DNA from: a virus
IMG/VR virus record: IMGVR_UViG_3300020457_000104
Span: 1-23,187 of that record
Length of the DNA stretch: 23,187 nt
Reading direction: 5' to 3' (one strand)
Made by a program: the position numbers and the translations under genes. Below the pieces are notes generated by a model. The model saw only the letters and a program-made list of their open reading frames with translations, had not been told where the DNA came from and made no database searches. Positions 20,273-23,187 of this stretch are shown piece after piece (position 1 is the first letter of the stretch; each line of letters begins with the position of its first letter).

Positions 20273-20836
20273 ATGGCAATAAGAGAACGTGTAATAATAC
20301 CGGAAGGTACTTCGGGAGACTTTGCGATTAGACATTTTAACGGTCAAACTACTGATTATAATTGGGAAAGATATTTGATGATGAAAAATGAAACAGCAGA
20401 AGAATATACCGTATTAACCAAAGAAAGTTGCCCTTGGCCTATAATGCAAGATTCTTACGCTGAATATAGAGAACACCAACAACTTTGGGATAATGCAACA
20501 GGAGATGTATTGATAGGTGGATTAGGTATAGGAATGGTGCATCAAAAATTAATTGATAATCCTAATGTAACATCTGTAACTATAATAGAAAACAGTCAAG
20601 ATGTAATAGATTTAGTTTGGGAACATTGTGCTAAAGATGAAACCTTTACTTTAATTACAGCAGATATAGAAACGTGGGAAATACCCGAAGATAGTCATTG
20701 GGATTATGGTTGGTTTGATACTTGGTTAGTAGATAACCCAATGAACATAAGACAATACAAAGACTTAATGTATGAAAAATATGGAGATTACGTTACAACA
20801 ATGGGTAATTGGGAATCTATACCCCAACCCCAATAA
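20273..20836 (+). CDS. Small Rossmann-fold, SAM-methyltransferase/spermidine-synthase-like protein, 187 aa
   Basis: The start is the ATG at 20273, 4 bases after AGTGAT; a GTG at 20264 overlapping the previous TAG would add three residues. The centre holds a nucleotide/SAM-binding signature: GDVLIGGLGIGM (motif I, Gly-rich loop after strand 1), then SVTIIENSQDVIDL with an acidic residue ending strand 2 (ribose-binding position), then LITADIETWE (motif II). This order matches class I methyltransferases and the spermidine-synthase subfamily. The N-terminal ~70 residues, with YNWERYLMM and YAEYREHQQLWDNA, replace the usual N-terminal beta domain. The C-terminus is Trp/Tyr-rich and ends in QPQ. 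It is short for the family and lacks a clear substrate-site motif, so activity and substrate are unknown. As the last gene of a fibre operon it could modify virion protein, glycan or DNA, but that is speculation. Confidence 0.68.
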   Translation: MAIRERVIIPEGTSGDFAIRHFNGQTTDYNWERYLMMKNETAEEYTVLTKESCPWPIMQDSYAEYREHQQLWDNATGDVLIGGLGIGMVHQKLIDNPNVTSVTIIENSQDVIDLVWEHCAKDETFTLITADIETWEIPEDSHWDYGWFDTWLVDNPMNIRQYKDLMYEKYGDYVTTMGNWESIPQPQ

Positions 20837-20917
20837 TTAATTCCAATCTTCAAATGATTCTGCCATGAATGCTTGCCACATTTTACAAGCGCCATTGTGA
20901 TGTTTTCTATCTTTCAT
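20837..20917 (-). CDS. Possible 26-aa micro-ORF
   Basis: The - strand frame starts at the ATG at 20917 and stops at 20837, directly abutting the end of the + operon. The product begins MKDRKHHNGACKMWQ and ends FEDWN. A GGGGG run 6 bases before the ATG could act as ribosome-binding site, and an AT box (TATATAAT on the - strand, 20941-20934) lies just upstream. It is short, so it may be chance. The fit into the gap and the plausible upstream signals are the only support. No function can be assigned. Confidence 0.3.
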   Translation of the reverse strand: MKDRKHHNGACKMWQAFMAESFEDWN

Positions 20918-21060
20918 TTAATACCCCCTTTTCATTATATAGAGTGTAAAAAAGATGGCTGACTTGTACGGTTATAATCATAAAAAACGTGTTAACGTAA
21001 TACATAGCCAATTCTATATCATATGGTTGAGAAAGAATATGCTCTAACGTTACCATAGTA
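20918..21060. other. Non-coding gap between the converging blocks
   Basis: AT-rich stretch between the 91-aa gene and the micro-ORF. On the - strand it contains two T6 runs (opposite A6 at 20982-20987 and 20948-20953) that could end transcripts of the - block, an AT box at 20941-20934, and short palindromes (GTTAAC, TAACGTTA). I see no tRNA, no strong hairpin and no convincing ORF. Confidence 0.45.
20934..20941 (-). promoter_or_regulatory. Candidate archaeal TATA box
   Basis: The - strand reads TATATAAT about 20 bases before the micro-ORF ATG at 20917. This spacing would give a nearly leaderless transcript. No clear BRE was identified and AT-rich DNA makes chance matches easy, so support is weak. 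Confidence 0.25.
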
Positions 21061-21336
21061 TCACTCAGTTTTCTTTAAGTTTCTCGCTTGTTGCGTTGCA
21101 AATCGTATTTTTTGTGTGCTCTGTAAAGCCCAAAAAGAGTCTTTCTCTAACCCAAAAGTCTCTTCAACTCTACGACATAAATCATATCTTGAACTTGTTT
21201 GTAAGTCTTTATCTATGGATAAACCGAGTACAGTTTTTACTTCTTCTTCGGTATATTTTACTCTCCTATCGAGCCAAACATATACCTCTCCCATGAGGGT
21301 CATTAACTTGCGAGCGAACCATGTGAAAAGAGACAT
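21061..21336 (-). CDS. Hypothetical 91-aa protein
   Basis: Third complete gene of the - block, starting 35 bases after the zinc-ribbon stop. Residues 1-20 (MSLFTWFARKLMTLMGEVYV) form an amphipathic or weakly hydrophobic N-terminal helix that could touch membrane or a partner. The rest is charged and helical, with YTEEEVKTVLGLSIDKDL, then SSRYDLCRRVEETFGLEKDSF, then a basic C-terminus (RFATQQARNLKKTE). In-frame Met at 12 and 15 are alternative starts; no strong SD singles one out. The balanced charge pattern and strand context favour this frame over two shorter overlapping + frames. The family is not recognised. A DNA-binding or regulatory role is possible from the helix-rich basic composition, but it is unproven. 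Confidence 0.65.
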   Translation of the reverse strand: MSLFTWFARKLMTLMGEVYVWLDRRVKYTEEEVKTVLGLSIDKDLQTSSRYDLCRRVEETFGLEKDSFWALQSTQKIRFATQQARNLKKTE

Positions 21337-21371
21337 GGTGCAATAAGTAAAGCGCCTCTATATTGATGTTC

Positions 21372-21536
21372 CTACTTAAAGACAGAATCTTGCCAAAAAT
21401 GACCACATTCTTTACACTTCCACAGTTGGATTCTTTTAGCCTCTTCGTTATGAAAACGAGCAGATAAGCGGTGAGGGATATGCTTGTGTTTACAGTTGCG
21501 ACACTCTACAATTAGCCTATCCATCAACCGACCCAT
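21372..21536 (-). CDS. 54-aa zinc-ribbon protein
   Basis: The ATG at 21536 follows the chaperonin TAA after a single base (TAAGATG), so translation is probably coupled. The protein has two CxxC knuckles, CRNC (12-15) and CKECGHFW (41-48), separated by 25 residues, which matches a treble-clef/zinc-ribbon fold binding one zinc. The CKECGHFW ending and the basic stretch HRLSARF recall the C-terminal ribbon of TFIIS/TFS/Rpb9-type factors (C.x2.C, about 24 residues, C.x2.CGH.W). An acidic pair (E31-E32) lies between the knuckles at about the place where TFIIS has its catalytic Asp-Glu, offset by one residue. No other domain fits in 54 aa. The function is probably nucleic-acid or RNA-polymerase binding; the TFS comparison is by eye. 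Confidence 0.72.
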   Translation of the reverse strand: MGRLMDRLIVECRNCKHKHIPHRLSARFHNEEAKRIQLWKCKECGHFWQDSVFK

Positions 21537-21537
21537 C

Positions 21538-23043
21538 TTAAGCGCCCTTCTTTGCTATCATATCGTCAATCTTTAGGATTGCAGTAGTAACTTCGGTTGC
21601 GCTCAATACCGCCTGTCTGACTAAACTCATAGGTTCAAACACCCCTAATTCAAACATAGAGGTAATACCACCATTTTCCAAATCAGGGCCGTAGTCAAGC
21701 GCATCGTCTTGGTTTTTGTGTCGTAACGCAAGTATACAGTCAAGAGGGTCGTGCCCTCCATTTTCTGCAATAGTGGCTGGTATTATTTCTAAAGAGTCTG
21801 CAAACGCTTCGATTGCCATTTGACTTCTACCCTGAGCAGACGCTGCTTCTGAACGTAAATATGATGCCATACTAGCGAAAGCGCTACCACCACCATACAC
21901 TATATCATCTCCATTTAAGACAAGGGAGACAACGCCTAGCGCATCGTCAAATCCTCTTTCTATCTCATCTAAAGTAGTTGTAGTAGCGCCTCTAAGAACT
22001 AGCGTAGATTGGTCTGAATTAATCATCCCCTCTACGAACAAATAGTTCACATCGTAATGTCTTTGTCTACTGACTTTACCCATAGCACCACACTCAATAT
22101 CAGAAGGTGATTGGGCTATCGGTATACCTAGTGTTGATGAGAGCGCTCTCATAGTGCTCTCAGGTAATCTTCTGACTACCGTAACGTTATGTTTGTGTAG
22201 ATAAGTACACACGTGGTCGAGAGCGCCATCTCTGACAAAAACCATTCCACCTTCTTCGGGCATTTGCTCTAAAATTAATTTTGCTTGCTCAAGTAAATCA
22301 TCGTTTGCTGACGATTTGAACTGCGTGTATCCCTGCATGTCTAACTGCACTTGTATATTCTCATCTGTTTTCTGTGGCTCTAAGCCGCTATTCAACAGAA
22401 TTATATTATGTTCACCATCTATCTCTTTTTCAATAGTCAAGTCTTTATTCACTATTGCACCATTGAATAAATATGAATCTCTTAGCCCACCACCGGGTAA
22501 ACTCAACACACGCACTTTTTCTGCATTACCTGCTTTCTTCACTGCTTGTACACAAAGTGACGCTACATCATCAATCGCAGCATCTAGTGTTTTACCAGTC
22601 ATAGCGGTTTTTGCGACTTGGATAAGGAACTCATCTTCCGTAGAAGGATGCCTAGTAAACTTTAGCGAACTTAAGCGGTCTATCGCCATATTCGCTGCCT
22701 CAGTATAACCTTTACAGACTATATTAGGGTGCAGCCCTTTATTCATCAAGCCTTCACTGTTAGACAATAATTCACCAGCAAGTACGACAGCAGTTGTTGT
22801 CCCATCGTAACATAGACTCTCTTGTGTTTGAGCACACTCGATTACCATTTTACCAGCAGGGTGTGCGACATCTAATTCTCTTAGTATAGTAGCCCCATCA
22901 TTGGTTACTATGGTGTTTCCACCACCATCAACCATTAACTTATCACGGCCTAACGGCCCTAGTGTGGTTTTCACTGTTCTTACTATCGTCTTCACTGCAT
23001 CTATGTTATTCCTCAATGTTGTCTCGCTATCTCGCTCACTCAT
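21538..23043 (-). CDS. Group II chaperonin (thermosome) subunit, virus-encoded
   Basis: This 501-aa ATP-driven protein-folding chaperonin would form an eight- or nine-fold double ring with a built-in lid. The equatorial domain shows TLGPLGRDKLMV (27-38), TNDGATILRE (47-56), YDGTTTAVVLAGELL (79-93) and, after the apical domain, FDDALGVV with the presumed catalytic Asp367, YGGGSAF (383-389), AFADSLEIIPATIAENGGHDP (413-433) and LKIDDMIA near the end. The apical region (about 180-340) retains the helical protrusion that acts as lid. At 501 aa it is shorter than usual archaeal subunits (about 540-550), mainly at the N-terminus and at the C-terminal tail. Odd points: the near-invariant Gly of GDGTTT is Tyr here (Y79), and VPGGG is VYGGG. 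Start: ATG with GGAGG 7 bases upstream, overlapping the TGA of the micro-ORF before it. It may serve to fold the large virion proteins (inference). Confidence 0.95.
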   Translation of the reverse strand: MSERDSETTLRNNIDAVKTIVRTVKTTLGPLGRDKLMVDGGGNTIVTNDGATILRELDVAHPAGKMVIECAQTQESLCYDGTTTAVVLAGELLSNSEGLMNKGLHPNIVCKGYTEAANMAIDRLSSLKFTRHPSTEDEFLIQVAKTAMTGKTLDAAIDDVASLCVQAVKKAGNAEKVRVLSLPGGGLRDSYLFNGAIVNKDLTIEKEIDGEHNIILLNSGLEPQKTDENIQVQLDMQGYTQFKSSANDDLLEQAKLILEQMPEEGGMVFVRDGALDHVCTYLHKHNVTVVRRLPESTMRALSSTLGIPIAQSPSDIECGAMGKVSRQRHYDVNYLFVEGMINSDQSTLVLRGATTTTLDEIERGFDDALGVVSLVLNGDDIVYGGGSAFASMASYLRSEAASAQGRSQMAIEAFADSLEIIPATIAENGGHDPLDCILALRHKNQDDALDYGPDLENGGITSMFELGVFEPMSLVRQAVLSATEVTTAILKIDDMIAKKGA

Positions 23044-23055
23044 TCTTCTTCCTCC
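23039..23055 (-). repeat. 17-bp coupling repeat, copy at the chaperonin start
   Basis: The - strand reads GGAGGAAGAAGAATGAG. It contains the SD, the last Glu codons and TGA of the 31-aa ORF, and the ATG of the chaperonin. It is identical to the copy 92 bases upstream in the operon. Confidence 0.85.
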
Positions 23056-23135
23056 TTCTCTCTAAGATGTTCATGTAATAGCATTTCATTGTATCTAGCC
23101 ATACCTCTTTCAAACTCTTGTAATTCATCTCTCAT
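23040..23135 (-). CDS. 31-aa acidic micro-ORF before the chaperonin
   Basis: The ATG at 23135 overlaps the stop of the previous gene (ATGA) and has GGAGG 7 bases upstream. The TGA at 23042-23040 overlaps the chaperonin ATG (ATGA). The product begins MRDELQEFERGMARYNEMLL and ends HLREKEEEE, a charged, probably fully helical peptide. The perfect operon fit, with overlaps on both sides and a consensus SD, is strong support for translation. It may be a small helical partner of a neighbour, or mainly a translational coupler. No family is recognised. Confidence 0.65.
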   Translation of the reverse strand: MRDELQEFERGMARYNEMLLHEHLREKEEEE

Positions 23136-23147
23136 TCTTCTTCCTCC
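23131..23147 (-). repeat. 17-bp coupling repeat, copy at the micro-ORF start
   Basis: This is the same 17 bases as at the chaperonin start. Here they join the gene cut by the right edge to the 31-aa ORF, again combining SD, EEE codons, stop and start. Confidence 0.85.
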
Positions 23148-23187
23148 GTTACTTTAGGCGCGAAAGGATACTGTACCTGCTTCGATA
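23132..23187 (-). CDS. C-terminus of an unknown gene (cut by the window edge)
   Basis: The frame that runs in from the right edge encodes SKQVQYPFAPKVTEEEE and stops with a TGA overlapping the ATG of the 31-aa ORF. The other two frames of this short stretch stop earlier without fitting a coupled junction. The acidic EEEE tail is partly a by-product of the ribosome-binding sequence GGAGGAAGAAGA embedded in it. Only 17 residues are visible, so identity cannot be judged. Confidence 0.6.
   Translation of the reverse strand, partial: SKQVQYPFAPKVTEEEE

Noticed and set aside
20955-21047. 30-aa + strand ORF in the gap between the converging blocks
   Set aside because: It has no SD (only an A-run before the ATG), no recognisable motif, and lies outside the + operon.
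20991-21052. Short palindromes GTTAAC and TAACGTTA as a terminator hairpin or origin
   Set aside because: They are too short and far apart to form a stable stem, there is no iteron pattern, and AT-rich DNA yields such matches by chance.
22316-22708. 130-aa + strand frame inside the chaperonin gene
   Set aside because: The chaperonin is unmistakable on the other strand, so this frame is a shadow.

Overview
The window looks like part of the genome of a tailed (caudovirus-like) virus, most likely one that infects archaea. About 21 kb on the + strand is a tightly packed virion-structure operon: a giant structural protein, a baseplate-hub-like protein, a small virion protein, three or four modular tail-fibre or receptor-binding proteins, and a small Rossmann-fold (SAM-methyltransferase/spermidine-synthase-like) protein at its end. 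The - strand block at the right end carries a near-complete group II chaperonin (thermosome) subunit. This is the main evidence for an archaeal host, because that chaperonin family is archaeal/eukaryotic. Ribosome-binding sites such as GGTGAT and GGAGGTGA fit an archaeal or bacterial anti-SD. The fibre motifs (TSTAAELNLVDG, the STTT..LTVED..I..AKG module, NTAIGYxSL repeats) are the kind seen in marine tailed viruses. A marine euryarchaeal (Marine Group II / magrovirus-like) origin is my best guess from general knowledge, but nothing here proves it.

Layout, + strand: 1-11037 is one giant ORF (at least 3,676 aa, open at the left edge). At 11037-12449 is a tail-hub-like protein, joined by a TGATG overlap. 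At 12449-12793 is a 114-aa protein, joined by a TAATG overlap. At 12798-15236 and 15252-18074 are two long fibre proteins with related middle and C-terminal modules. At 18109-19674 is a fibre with 18 tandem ~17-residue beta-roll repeats, whose N-terminus is shared with the preceding fibre. At 19680-20264 is a beta-rich probable fibre-tip protein, and at 20273-20836 the Rossmann-fold protein.

Layout, - strand (read right to left): the C-terminal 17 residues of an unknown gene at the right edge, a 31-aa acidic micro-ORF, the chaperonin (23043-21538), a 54-aa zinc-ribbon protein starting one base after the chaperonin stop, a 91-aa unknown protein (21336-21061), and a possible 26-aa micro-ORF ending exactly where the + operon ends. 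The two transcription blocks converge near 20.84 kb.

Likely working relationship (inference): the + block builds the tail tip and host-recognition apparatus. The chaperonin may help fold its large beta-rich proteins, and the zinc-ribbon protein may touch nucleic acid or RNA polymerase. The points most worth following up are the giant protein with an AT-rich internal island, the chaperonin's altered nucleotide-binding motif, the TFIIS-like spacing of the zinc ribbon, the module sharing among fibres, and an identical 17-bp translation-coupling junction used twice in the - operon.
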